From: Misgurnus anguillicaudatus
Taxonomy: Eukaryota; Chordata; Actinopteri; Cypriniformes; Cobitidae
Assembly: GCF_027580225.2 (NCBI RefSeq)
Contig: NC_073340.2
Location: forward strand, 19,972,001 to 20,036,000
Length of the DNA: 64,000 nt
Reading direction: 5' to 3'
In this document: piece by piece, positions 48,189-58,804 of the stretch
Layout: each line of letters opens with the position of its first letter
Position numbering within the stretch: position 1 is the stretch's first letter
Program-made: the position numbers and the translations under genes
Notes under the pieces: model-generated
Database searches by the model: none
What the model was told of the DNA's origin: nothing
The model's input: only the letters and a program-made list of their open reading frames with translations

Positions 48189-48283
48189 AAAGAAAGCTAC
48201 CAAACAACATTGAAACAGTTAAAGACTCACTTCTGCAATATAATAAGTCTGACTTCACAGTACAATGAATCTCTTATTTGCAT

Positions 48284-48494
48284 CACTGAAAAAAATGATT
48301 CATTGAATTGAATCAATTTTTTTTAAGGTAAGTGGTTGCAATCAATTTATTTAAGCTACATTTAAACAAAAGTTTTATATTTTATTAATATTTTACTTTA
48401 CTAATCTTTTTTGTTTAAATGTAGCTTAAATAAACAGATTGCAACCACTTACCTTAAAAAATTGATTAAATTCAATGAATAATTTTTTCCAGTG
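48284..48494. mobile_element. foldback MITE
   Basis: A 211-bp palindrome with ends cactgaaaaaaatgattcat and (inverted) cactggaaaaaattattcat. The arms continue through 'ttaaggtaagtggttgcaat' and 'taagctacatttaaaca'. Non-coding. Confidence 0.85.
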
Positions 48495-49720
48495 TGCACG
48501 CTGTTGTTTATGATAAACCTATTGAAGGTGTGCCACGTTTTAACCAAATTCTTTATTTGCACCAAAAACTAATTTAAACACTACTGATTGGCCATTACAT
48601 TCATAATGAACAAATGTAGAAATTGTAGTAAAATAAAATATGATTGATGTCTTTGACGTTTGAAAGGGCAAGACAGACGTTTGGGTGGGCTTAGCCTGCC
48701 CATGCCTAGAGCCGGCCCTGGAAGGGATACCAAACCTTACTGAGGGTATATCTAAGACACAAAGTCCAGGAAAGACTGCTCTACAAACTCCGACGAACAT
48801 CGCCCTATGTTGTAATTATATTTAAGTTATGAGCATAATTTTCTGATATTTGTTGCCATCATAATTATTTTAATTTTACGCATCATTAATAAGTTAAATG
48901 GTTAACACATGCCTCTCCCAGCACAATAGTGGAGATCTTACATCTTCTGCAGTCATCACCACCTACTCAAAGCCCCCTCAACCCAGCCTTGAACCGTTCT
49001 CTACGCCGGACTCTTGGCCAGCCCTCCCATCAACCGCACAAAGACATGCTGTCTGTTGCTGGCAACCCCGGCACTCTCAGCTGCTTGTGTGCTTTCAGCA
49101 AAGAAAATTAAGAAGGAAAAGCACCTTAAAATTATGACCACTGTAAAATACATGCCGAAATGATTTTGTCTTAAAACGCCTCTCAGGCCGTGATTGTTTC
49201 TGAAATGGCACGCTGCACTTATACTGAGACCAGATGGACCGGGAAAACATTCCCCGGTAAATGCTAACTGACCTTGCGTTTGCCTCCATTGGCAGAATTA
49301 ATTGGACAAAAGTGCTTGGATGCTTTATTCCAAATACAGGGTTTGACCTTGATGGTTTAATGCGTTTTAAAAACTCGCAATAAAACCTGTTCCTTTTATA
49401 CATTTAAGTGCACATTAAGTATTCAGCAGACATTACGCTGGTTTTCTGCATAGCTGATGTCCAAAACTTTTGACCCAACACTAATGCAATCCAAGCGAAC
49501 ACACGACAAAACAGACGACAAAACTGTTAAACAAGACTGACGTATCTTTAATTAGTTTGCCACATTCAATATATAATAAATTTTCAGTTGGGCCGATTTT
49601 GTACCATGAGTCAAATAAAGTCATGACTCTTCATGACTCTAACATCAACAAGGAAGTGCAACACTGAAATCTGTATTTCTACTTTCTCAGGGAAAACTGA
49701 GGAATATATGCACGGCCATT
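48495..49720. other. stretch without recognised gene
   Basis: A Pro/Ser-rich reading frame at 48898-49137 overlaps another (48929-49111) in a second frame. The GC-richer DNA there might be an old repeat or exon but has no family match I recognise. Confidence 0.4.
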
Positions 49721-49729
49721 CAAAAAAAT

Positions 49730-50060
49730 GACTGGTGTTCTAACGATACAAAGCTTAATGCAAATGGGTGAAGTGACCCTTTAAGATGTAAAATAAATCT
49801 TTGGTGTCCACAGAGTGTGTATGTAAAGTTCTAGTTCAAAATACCCCAGAGATCATTTATTACAGCATGTTAAAATTGCCACTTGTAAGTGTGAGCAAAA
49901 ATGGTATACTAGGGACGTCCGTGTATGCGCGCTGTCCACAGACCCTCCTTATGACGAAAATGATGTCATGCAGACGGCGCGCAGACGCGGACATCCCTAG
50001 TATACCCAGGTGCTGCATAAAATTTGAGACCGCGAGGACAGTGCGTGTACAGTCCGCGTA
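49730..50060 (+). repeat. fish DNA-transposon fragment with inserted hairpin
   Basis: Words 'aagatgtaaaataaatcttt', 'ggtgtccacagagtgtgtat' and 'gcatgttaaaattgccactt' match the family seen inverted at 42422-42582. It is cut at 49903 by a tight palindrome. Confidence 0.65.
49903..50006. repeat. 104-bp perfect-looking hairpin element
   Basis: Ends ggtatactagggacgtccg and (inverted) ggtatactagggatgtccg; the arms run about 33 bp each (also 'tatgcgcgctgtc' versus 'gacggcgcgcaga'). The loop contains 'ccttatgacgaaaatgatgt'. CpG-rich compared with its surroundings. Confidence 0.8.
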
Positions 50061-50639
50061 CAACAGCGCATGAGCGTGAAGATATTGAGAAAGGACACAA
50101 ACAATTATACAAAGGAAATAGACAGCATTTGCACACACACTATCGTTTTTCTTTTTTACTTCTTCCATGAACAGAAACTGTAGAGCATTTTCGTCACCAT
50201 AATGTTTGATTCCTGTTCTTTGTTTTCTTGTTGTTTGTTCTAAAATGTGTGTGCAATGTTATGTTCCTAAATGTTTTAATGTACTGTAAATGTCACCAAA
50301 TCAGTGCTGCCTTGACGGCCTGGTAGAATAATCATTTGAATAAAAAATCATTTGTATTGCGTAGATGTCGAACGCGGCCATCCGCACGTAGCTGTGGGAG
50401 TATACATGGAAAGCTGCGCAAGCCGGACTGCGGCCTTGAGGTGTGTCCTTTGAAATGCAGTGGTTGGATAGTGCAGATTAAGGGGTGGTATTATCCCCTT
50501 CTGACATCACAAGGGGAGCCAGATTTTAATGACCTATTTTTTCCACATGCTTGCAGAGAATGGTTTAGCAAAACTAAGTTACTGGGTTGTTCTCTTTCAC
50601 ATTTTCAAGATTAATAAAAGCATTGAGGACCCAATTATA

Positions 50640-50848
50640 CACTCTAAAAATGTCTGGGTTATTTTTGACCCATAACGGGTAAATATTGGACAGAACACAT
50701 GCTGAGCCAAAAATTGACCAAATGCTGGGCTATTATACCCCATGGTTGCATAACAACAACCCAACATTGGGTAATTTTTAACCCAGCATGTGTTCTGTCC
50801 AATATTTACTCATTATGGGTCAAAAATAACCCAGACATTTTTAGAGTG
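50640..50848. mobile_element. TA-flanked foldback MITE
   Basis: A 209-bp palindrome with ends CACTCTAAAAATGTCTGGGT in both inverted orientations, flanked by TA at 50638-50639 and 50849-50850. The arms contain 'tatttttgacccataa' and 'ggacagaacacatgctg'. It ends 10 bp before the TTAA element that follows. Confidence 0.9.
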
Positions 50849-50858
50849 TAGCACTTAA

Positions 50859-51650
50859 AGGACAAGTTCGGTATTTTACACTTAAAGCCCTGTTTTCAGA
50901 TTGTTTATGATGAAATAGAACGGTTTTGACTGAAATTTGGACATATGATGCTGGCCCGAGAATTTTCGGGTGTTTCTTGTATCACCTCCCACCTCTACAA
51001 TGGCTGTAGAAGTGCACTGGAACAATCCTTCCTTAAATGCATTAAACTTTCATTTACAAAGACGTGAAACTCACCGAGTGGTCAGGGATGTTCACTGATA
51101 TGATCACACAAAAATCGCTGCAAAAGATGCTTTCCAACAGGTTTTATCGTAGTTTTTGTCCAACTCCATTGACTTTTATTAGATGTGCTGTGAGGTACGG
51201 TATTACTCCACACCGGGAACTTTGTTTGTAGTCTTGCAATTGGTAAAGGTGGATTAGCGCCACCAACTGGGTTGGAGTGTCTATTATTCAAGCTCTCAAC
51301 AGAAGAATGTACGGGTGTGAGGCGTTTGGAAAAATAGGTACACAAGTTTACAACTAATGGTAAAACAGCTGTTGGATAGCATCTTTTGCAGAAATTTTTG
51401 TGTGAGCATATCAGTGAACACCCCTGACCACTCGGTGAGTTTTACGTCTTTGTAAACGAAAGTTTAATGCATTTTATGAAGAATTGTTTCAGTGCACCTA
51501 TACAGCCATTGTAGAGGTGGGGGCTGATACAACAGAAACCGAAAAATTCTCGGGCCAGCATCATATGTCCAAATTTCAGTCAAAAACGTTCTATTTCATC
51601 ATAAACAATCTGAAAACAGGGCTTTAAGTGTAAAATACCGAACTTGTTCT
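50859..51650. mobile_element. TTAA-flanked foldback element, uninterrupted copy
   Basis: A 792-bp element with ends AGGACAAGTTCGGTATTTTA and (inverted) AGAACAAGTTCGGTATTTTA, flanked by TTAA at 50855-50858 and 51651-51654. Same family as 27870-30391, without the hAT. Long inverted arms include 'gttttgactgaaatttggac' and 'gacgtgaaactcaccgagtg'. Confidence 0.92.
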
Positions 51651-51654
51651 TTAA

Positions 51655-52700
51655 ACATTGTTAAATAACTTTAAACTTGTTGCATCGCTAGCCAATGTAA
51701 TGACTTAAGCAGCAGCAGGTTGCCAAAAAACATGTTGTGTCACTGTAGAAACATAGGATGTAAAATTAAAAATGTTGTCTGTTTCAATGTTCTCATGACC
51801 TCTGATGAGGCACTTCAAACAACATAAGCATTATAGTTATTATTTTATTCATGCTTACAGTACGCTGTATCTAAAATCATTCACCGCTTTCTTGACATTA
51901 TTTATTATACACTTCACATCCCTAATAATAAACAAACTACAGTACATGAAATCTGATCTTACTCTTAAGTTTAAAAAAAAACTAGCAAAAATCTGCTTTT
52001 TAATCAGATTTCAAACCGACGTGGTTTGGATCGGGTACGTAAAATTCAGATTTATTATGGTTGTCCAAACTGAAAAATAACCAAACAAATTTGTGTCACA
52101 TATGCCAACAAATGAACTATTTGCTACTTGTCTGAACAAAGGGCCTGATTCAGCCAAAAATATGAAAAAAAGAGGAAATGTTTTGCGCTTTTTTATGCGG
52201 ACAAAAGACCCACTCATCATCTTCTGGTTTTAATGATTTACCAGTTTGAATGTTTGACAGAATCCTTCAAATATTTTTTTAAATATCATGCTTCAGTAGC
52301 ATTCAAAGTGGTTTGTTTACTGGCCTGTTAGTAGTTATATGGGACCTCTATCTGTCAAAATTTGATTGATTTATGACCCCCTTTGACAGGGGGCGGGACT
52401 ATCAATCAAAAGCTGTACAATCTGTCTAGGTTTGAGAATCGTATATCAAGGGCTTTAGACAGCGAGTATCCGGACCGTGCGTGTTTTACGATGTGTCAAT
52501 CAGCTCGTTGTTTTTCCTGTGTGTGTGTGTGTGTTTTGTCAAGCGAATGTTTTATTGCTGTCAAAAATAAGTTTATAGTTTTAGACTGTCCAGGTTCTGT
52601 CACTTTTTATGACCGCGGTCTCTCTTTTCCCATCCGTACTCAGCCCTCAGCCCCCACTGCGTATCTCACAGAGGGGTCCGGTGTTCAGCGGACCTGTGTG
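51655..52700. other. stretch without recognised gene
   Basis: No exon recognised. A 108-codon ORF at 52383-52709 has a short GT-tract-derived VCVCV segment and no domain. Confidence 0.45.
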
Positions 52701-52899
52701 CTGATTTAGACGAAAATCTGTATATTTTAAACTAAATAAAATTTTAGCCGCTTCATGAGATCCGTGAGTCTTTTCACGACCCCTGCTCACTATGTTCAGG
52801 CGTATTAAAGCTCGATCACCGGTGGTGATAGAGAACGAGCCGAGTGCGCGTTCATATCTGTCATTTTAAAATAAACGTAATAAATGTAATTCTGTCCGC

Positions 52900-54090
52900 T
52901 GTTGCAAAATAAAGATTTATTTTAGATTTAGGGGTTTCTTGAACCAAGTCTCTGATTAAAACATGTGAATGCGCGCACCGACGGTGACAGAGAACTTACG
53001 CTGATGCGCACTTATATCTGACCTTAATAAACTTTTAAATATTTTAATACGTTTTCATCCCATCTTCAGGGTTTGTTTTTATTAATGTCTACTTAAAACC
53101 ATGTGTGAATATGTGTATATTATACAACGAATCTTATCATGTATGCTCTGACAAAATAAAGCATTATTTTAGATTTTAGGTGGTGCGGACACATATTTAT
53201 GGCAAATACTGTTGAATATAAACGTTCGTTTTGTCAAAAGTTTCTTTAAAGTCAATAAGGAATCAAACATTTTAGATGTATCTGGTTAAACTTAAATCTG
53301 ATATTTTCTATTGGTCTATTTCTTTAGTATCTGATCAGACACAATGTTTCAGAAGCTGATTTGTGAGGGTCTGTGTGCGTGTGAGATAATTCACAGCAGG
53401 GGCGGATTGTAAACTAGTTAGAGACTTTTAAAACCGTGATGGTAAAATGTAATACGGTCCACTCTGAAGAAAAGTAAAGTTTTATTTTAGATTTAGGGAA
53501 TTCTTGAACCAAGTCTCTGATTAAAACTTTTGAGTGTAACATCACAAATATTTAACATATTCCGTATACGTGTATAGTTTAACCATTCCCTTATGCCATA
53601 ACCTTAGGCGCCGTCAATACTTCTTTCTTTAGACTAAAGGAAATTTATTTTAACCTAAATAAAAGTTTATTCGCATCACGAAGTCCGTGAGTCTTTTCTA
53701 AAGGTCGATCACCGGCGGTGACAGAGAACGCGTCGGATGTACGTTCATATATTTCGTTAAGAAACTTTTAAACGATTAAAGACATATTCATAGCATCTTC
53801 AGGGTTTGTTTTTATTATTGGCTTCTTAAAACCATGTGTGAATATGTGTATATTATAACGAATCTTATATTGTCTGCTCTGACAAAAATAAAGTATTATT
53901 TTAGACTTTAAGTGAAGTGGCAGCGCGTATTTTATAGCCTACTGTTTAATATAAACGTTTGTTTTGTCAAAAGTTTCTTTAAAGTCACGCAAAAATCAAA
54001 TATTTTACATGTATCTGGTTAAACTTAAATCTGCTATTATCTATTTAACTATTTTTCTGATCAGTCAGCTTACAGAAGCTGCTCTTATGA

Positions 54091-54153
<63 letters not shown>

Positions 54154-55140
54154 AGCGAGGCAATTCACAGCAGGAGAGGGTTGTAAACTAGTGAGTTAGA
54201 CACTTTTAAAACGTGTTGGTAAAATGTAATATAGACCGCTCTGACAAAAACTAAAGGTTTATTATAGATTTAGCAATTTCTTAAACAAAGTCTTTGATTA
54301 AAACATATGCGCGCACCGACAGTGACGGAGAACTTACACTGGTGCGCTCTTGTATCTGCCGTTGACAACCTTTTAAACGTTTTAAGACATTTAAGTCCCT
54401 CTTATGGTTTGAATTCATTAATGTCACCTAACATCCAAGTGTGTACATGTGTATTTACGATAAATGTAACACGGTACGCATTGTCAAAATAAAAGGTTTC
54501 TTGGGCATGGTGTTCCAGTGCGTGTTTTTTGTCTTGCGAGTGCTCGTCATATTTATTGATATGAAAAAAGTTTGATGTCTAAGGCGTTCAGTTTCTGGAC
54601 GGTTGGTTTTTACCAGCGGTCTCTCATTCTCACCACCCGTTATACCCCACCCAGTAGTCCCCAATGTGTCTGAACAGCGGTGGTGTACAGTGGCCCGTAT
54701 TGTTCCCAAAACTCCGTGCTGGCAAAACAAGTGCAACACAGCCCACTGACAAAAAGCAAAAGGTTTATTTTAGATTTAAGGTGGTCCACCAGCGCCTTTA
54801 TGGCAAGCACTTCAGGTTCTAAAAGTTTGTAACACCAAGAATTTGTTTAATGAAATATACAGTACATGTATAAGCAATGCACCCGAGTCCATAATCTCCG
54901 GACGGGTCGCCAATACTATTTTCTTTAGACTAAAGGGTATTTATTTTAACCTAAACAAAAGTTTATTTGCATCACGAACGCAGTGAAACTGTTCATGCAC
55001 CGCAATCCACCGCCCACGCGCATTAAAGGTCGACCACCGGTGATGACCAGAGAACGAACCGGGTGTGTGCCCATACAAACTCAACAAATGCAATTCCGTC
55101 CGCTCTGGCAAAACAAAAGTTTATTTTAGATTTAGCCATT
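52900..55140 (+). repeat. degenerate repeats with AATAAAG...TTTTAGATTTA core (left arm)
   Basis: A core like caaaataaagnttattttag + 'atttag' recurs at about 52914, 53151, 53470, 53882, 54243, 54748 and 55109, often preceded by 'gtaat...gtccgctctg' and followed by 'aaccaagtctctgattaaaac'. Spacing is irregular (about 240-505 bp). Blocks such as 'gatcaccggnggtgacagagaac' and 'tataaacgttcgttttgtca' also repeat. Mirrored in the right arm at about 61700-63950. Function unknown. Confidence 0.75.
54093..54152 (+). repeat. (GT)n microsatellite, left arm
   Basis: Sixty bases of uninterrupted GT, mirrored at 62695-62754 as CA with the same length. Confidence 0.97.
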
Positions 55141-55417
55141 TCTTTAACCAAGTCTCTGATTAAAACAAGTTACTTTTGCTTGGGGCAATAGGCACATGCA
55201 CACACATATCTGTGGTATTAAAAATAAGGTTTTTAAAGTTTAAGAAATTTAAACATTTGAAAAAAATCAAACATTTTAGAGGTGTCTGAGTAAACTTATA
55301 TCTAATGTCATATGAGCCGTACCGTGTCGCGTTCGTGTCTGTGTGCGTGTCCGTGTCAGTTTATGTATGTGTGTGTTATGCGATCGTAGAGTAGGGCGGG
55401 GGATGTGAGAGACTCTG

Positions 55418-55420
<3 letters not shown>

Positions 55421-55493
<73 letters not shown>
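55421..55493 (+). repeat. (GT)n microsatellite, left arm
   Basis: Seventy-three bases of GT, mirrored at 61352-61424 as CA with the same length. Confidence 0.97.
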
Positions 55494-55494
<1 letters not shown>

Positions 55495-55675
55495 TTATCA
55501 CGTGGTGGGGGTCCCAAATGATCAATGGCAGGATTTTTATGTGACGGACAGGCCCTAGGTCAGCCTGTGGTGTTAGATACAACTTAGGTTAACATCTATC
55601 AACGCATAATAAGCAAACATGAAATTATATTATACCTATGCATTGTTACTGATGTTCCTAGTTTTGTGTATTTTT

Positions 55676-58050
55676 CTTAAACTTTTGCTTTTCAAACTTA
55701 GTCAGTCTTCATACTTTTGTCTCTTCATACATTTGTTCAAAGTTTTTCTTCGCTAGTGTCAACCCGCGTCAGATTTTTTTGTGGACTCGTGTACACACTT
55801 GCGTGTTTTTCTTGAACTGTTGCTTTTCGGGCTTGGACAGTCTTCGGACTTTTGTCACTTCGTGCATTTGTTCGGGGTTTTTCTTCGCTGGTGTCGGCCC
55901 GGGTCTGGGATTTTGTGGACTCATCGGATGTGCACACTTGCGTATTTTTCTTGAACGAACTTTTGCTTTTCGGGCTTGGTCAGACTTCGGACTTTTGTCT
56001 TTTCATGCATTTGTTCGGAGTTTTTCTTCGCTAGCATCAAATCCTGTTTGAGATTTTTTGTAAACTCATGTACACACTTGTGTATTTTTCTTAAGCTTTT
56101 GCTTTTCAAACTTAGTCAGTCTTCAGACTTTTGTCTCTTCACACATCTGTTCAAAGTTTTTTTCTTCGCTAGTGTCAACCCGTGTCTGAGATTTCTTTGT
56201 AAACTCATGTACACACTTGCGTATTTTTCTTAAACTATTGCTTTTCAAACTTAGTCAGTCTTCAGACTTTTGTCACTTCATACATTTGTTCAAAGTTTTT
56301 TCTTCGCTAGTGTAAACTCGTGTCTGAACTTTTGTAAACTCATCAGATGTACACACTTGCGTATTTTTCTTAAACAAACTATTGCTTTTCAAACTTAGTC
56401 AGTCTTCAGACTTTTGTCACTTCATACATTTGTTCAAAGTTTTTTCTTCGCTAGTGTCAAATCCTGTTTGAGATTTTTTTTGTAAACTCATGTACACACT
56501 TGTGTATTTTTCTTAAACTTTTGCTTTTCAAACTTAGTCAGTCTTCAGACTTTTGTCTCTTCACACATCTGTTCAAAGTTTTTTTCTTCGCTAGGGCCAA
56601 ATCCTGTTTGAGATTTTTTTTTGTAAACTCATGTACACACTTGTGTATTTTTCTTAAACTTTTGCTTTTCAAACTTAGTCAGTCTTCAGACTTTTGTCAC
56701 TTCATACATTTGTTCAAAGTTTTTTCTTCGCTAGTGTCAAATCCTGTTTGAGATTTTTTTAGTAAACTCATGTACACACTTGTGTATTTTTCTTAAACTT
56801 TTGCTTTTCAAACTTAGTCAGTCTTCAGACTTATGCATACATTGTTCAAAGTTTTTCTTCGCTAGTGTCAACCCGTGTCTGAGATTTTGTAAACTCATGT
56901 ACATACTTGTGTATTTTTCTTAAACTTTTGCTTTTCAAACTTAGTCAGTCTTCAGACTTTTGTCTCTTCATACATTGTTCAAAATTTATCCTCGCTAGTG
57001 TCAACCCGTGTCTGAGATTTTGTAAACTCATGTACATACTTGTGTATTTTTCTTAAACTTTTGCTTTTCAAACTTAGTCAGTCTTCAGACTTTTGCATAC
57101 ATTTGTTCAAAGTTTTTCTTCGCTAGTGTCAACCCGTGTCTGAGATTTTGTAAACTCATCAGATGTACACACTTGCGTATTTTTCTTAAACTTTTTCTTT
57201 GCAAACTTAGTCAGTCTTCATACTTTTGCATACATTTGTTCAAAGTTTTTCTTCGCTAGTGTCAAATCCTGTTTGAGATTTTTTGTAAACTCATGTACAC
57301 ACTTGTGTATTTTTCTTAAACTTTTGCTTTTCAAACTTAGTCAGTCTTCATACTTTTGTCTCTTCACACATCTGTTCAAAGTTTTTCCTCCGCTTGGGTC
57401 AAATCCTGTTTGAGATTTTTTTTTGTAAACTCATGTACATACGTGTGTATTTTTCTTAAACAAACTTTTGCTTTTCAAACTTAGTCAATCTTCAGACTTT
57501 TGCATACATTTGTTCAAAGTTTTTCTTCGCTAGTGTCAACCCGTGTCTGAGATTTTGTAAACTCATCAGATGTACACACTTGCGTATTTTTCTTAAACTT
57601 TTGCTTTTCAAACTTAGTCAGTCTTCATACTTTTGCATACATTTGTTCAAAGTTTTTCTTCGCTAGTGTCAAATCCTGTTTGAGATTTTTTGTAAACTCA
57701 TGTACACACTTGTGTATTTTTCTTAAACTTTTGCTTTTCAAACTTAGTCAGTCTTCATACTTTTGTCTCTTCACACATCTGTTCAAAGTTTTTTCTTCGC
57801 TAAGGCCAAATCCTGTTTGGGATTTTTTGTGGACTCATGTACACACTTGCGTATTTTTCTTGGGCAAACTTTTGCTTTTCGGGCTTGGTCGGTCTTCGTC
57901 GGACTTTTGTCTCTTCATGCATTTGTTCGGGGTTTTCTTTGCTGGTGTCAAATTGTGTTTGAGATTTTTTTTGTAAACTCATCAGATGCACATACTTGTG
58001 TATTTTTCTTAAACTTATGCTTTTCAAACTTGGGCAGTCTTCAGACTTGT
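55676..58050 (+). repeat. 17-unit tandem array, left palindrome arm
   Basis: Units of about 127-145 bp contain cttttcaaacttagtcagtc, 'ttcagacttttg', 'catttgttcaaagtttttct', 'tcgctagtgtcaa', 'tgagattttttgtaaactca' and 'cacttg(c/t)gtatttttctta'. Some units carry an extra 'cagatg' or 'tcttcacacatc'. Two blocks (about 55780-56045 and 57820-57960) have G where the other units have A, for example cttttcgggcttgg. ORFs rich in Cys, Phe and Leu here come from the repeat itself. Confidence 0.93.
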
Positions 58051-58804
58051 TCTTAGTTCTATCTGCTCAGACAATATTTTGCATTCATCAATCGTCTTGT
58101 TTTCTTTGTAAGCGACATCATATATCTGTGATTGTTTTTGTGAATACAGATTGTTTCATTTCTATAGTTTATGCAACATTTTGGCAAACTCTTTAAATTA
58201 GTGCTAGATGATTAAAACAACAACGCAAAGTATGTTTTAGATTTACTTACTAAATCTTTCACGACGAAACAGCGATGATAGCATTATGTCTGAATCTGTA
58301 AACTTGTAAAACCACCAATAGCTCGATGTACATAACGAAGACTGCAAAATAATAAAGAGTGATTAAATTAAGATGCAAACATCTACAAATTGGCAATGTT
58401 TTTAATCTATTGGTACCATTTTTAAGGCTACATGTCCAAACTATTTCAAACATTGCCAATTTGTAGATGTTTGCATCTTAATTTAATCACTCTTTATTAT
58501 TTTGCAGTCTTCGTTATGTACATCGAGCTATTGGTGGTTTTACAAGTTTACAGATTCAGACATAATGCTATCATCGCTGTTTCGTCGTGAAAGATTTAGT
58601 AAGTAAATCTAAAACATACTTTGCGTTGTTGTTTTAATCATCTAGCACTAATTTAAAGAGTTTGCCAAAATGTTGCATAAACTATAGAAATGAAACAATC
58701 TGTATTCACAAAAACAATCACAGATATATGATGTCGCTTACAAAGAAAACAAGACGATTGATGAATGCAAAATATTGTCTGAGCAGATAGAACTAAGAAC
58801 AAGT

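Noticed and set aside
48898..49137. Pro/Ser-rich GC-balanced reading frames, considered as an upstream odad2 exon or other gene
   Set aside because: They are on the plus strand, in two competing frames, with no armadillo pattern; the minus strand has stops and no suitable splice sites.
53964..54191. ORF with a long Val-Cys run (and its mirror at 62656-62883); His-Thr run ORFs at 55376 and 61263
   Set aside because: Translations of the (GT)n/(CA)n microsatellites.
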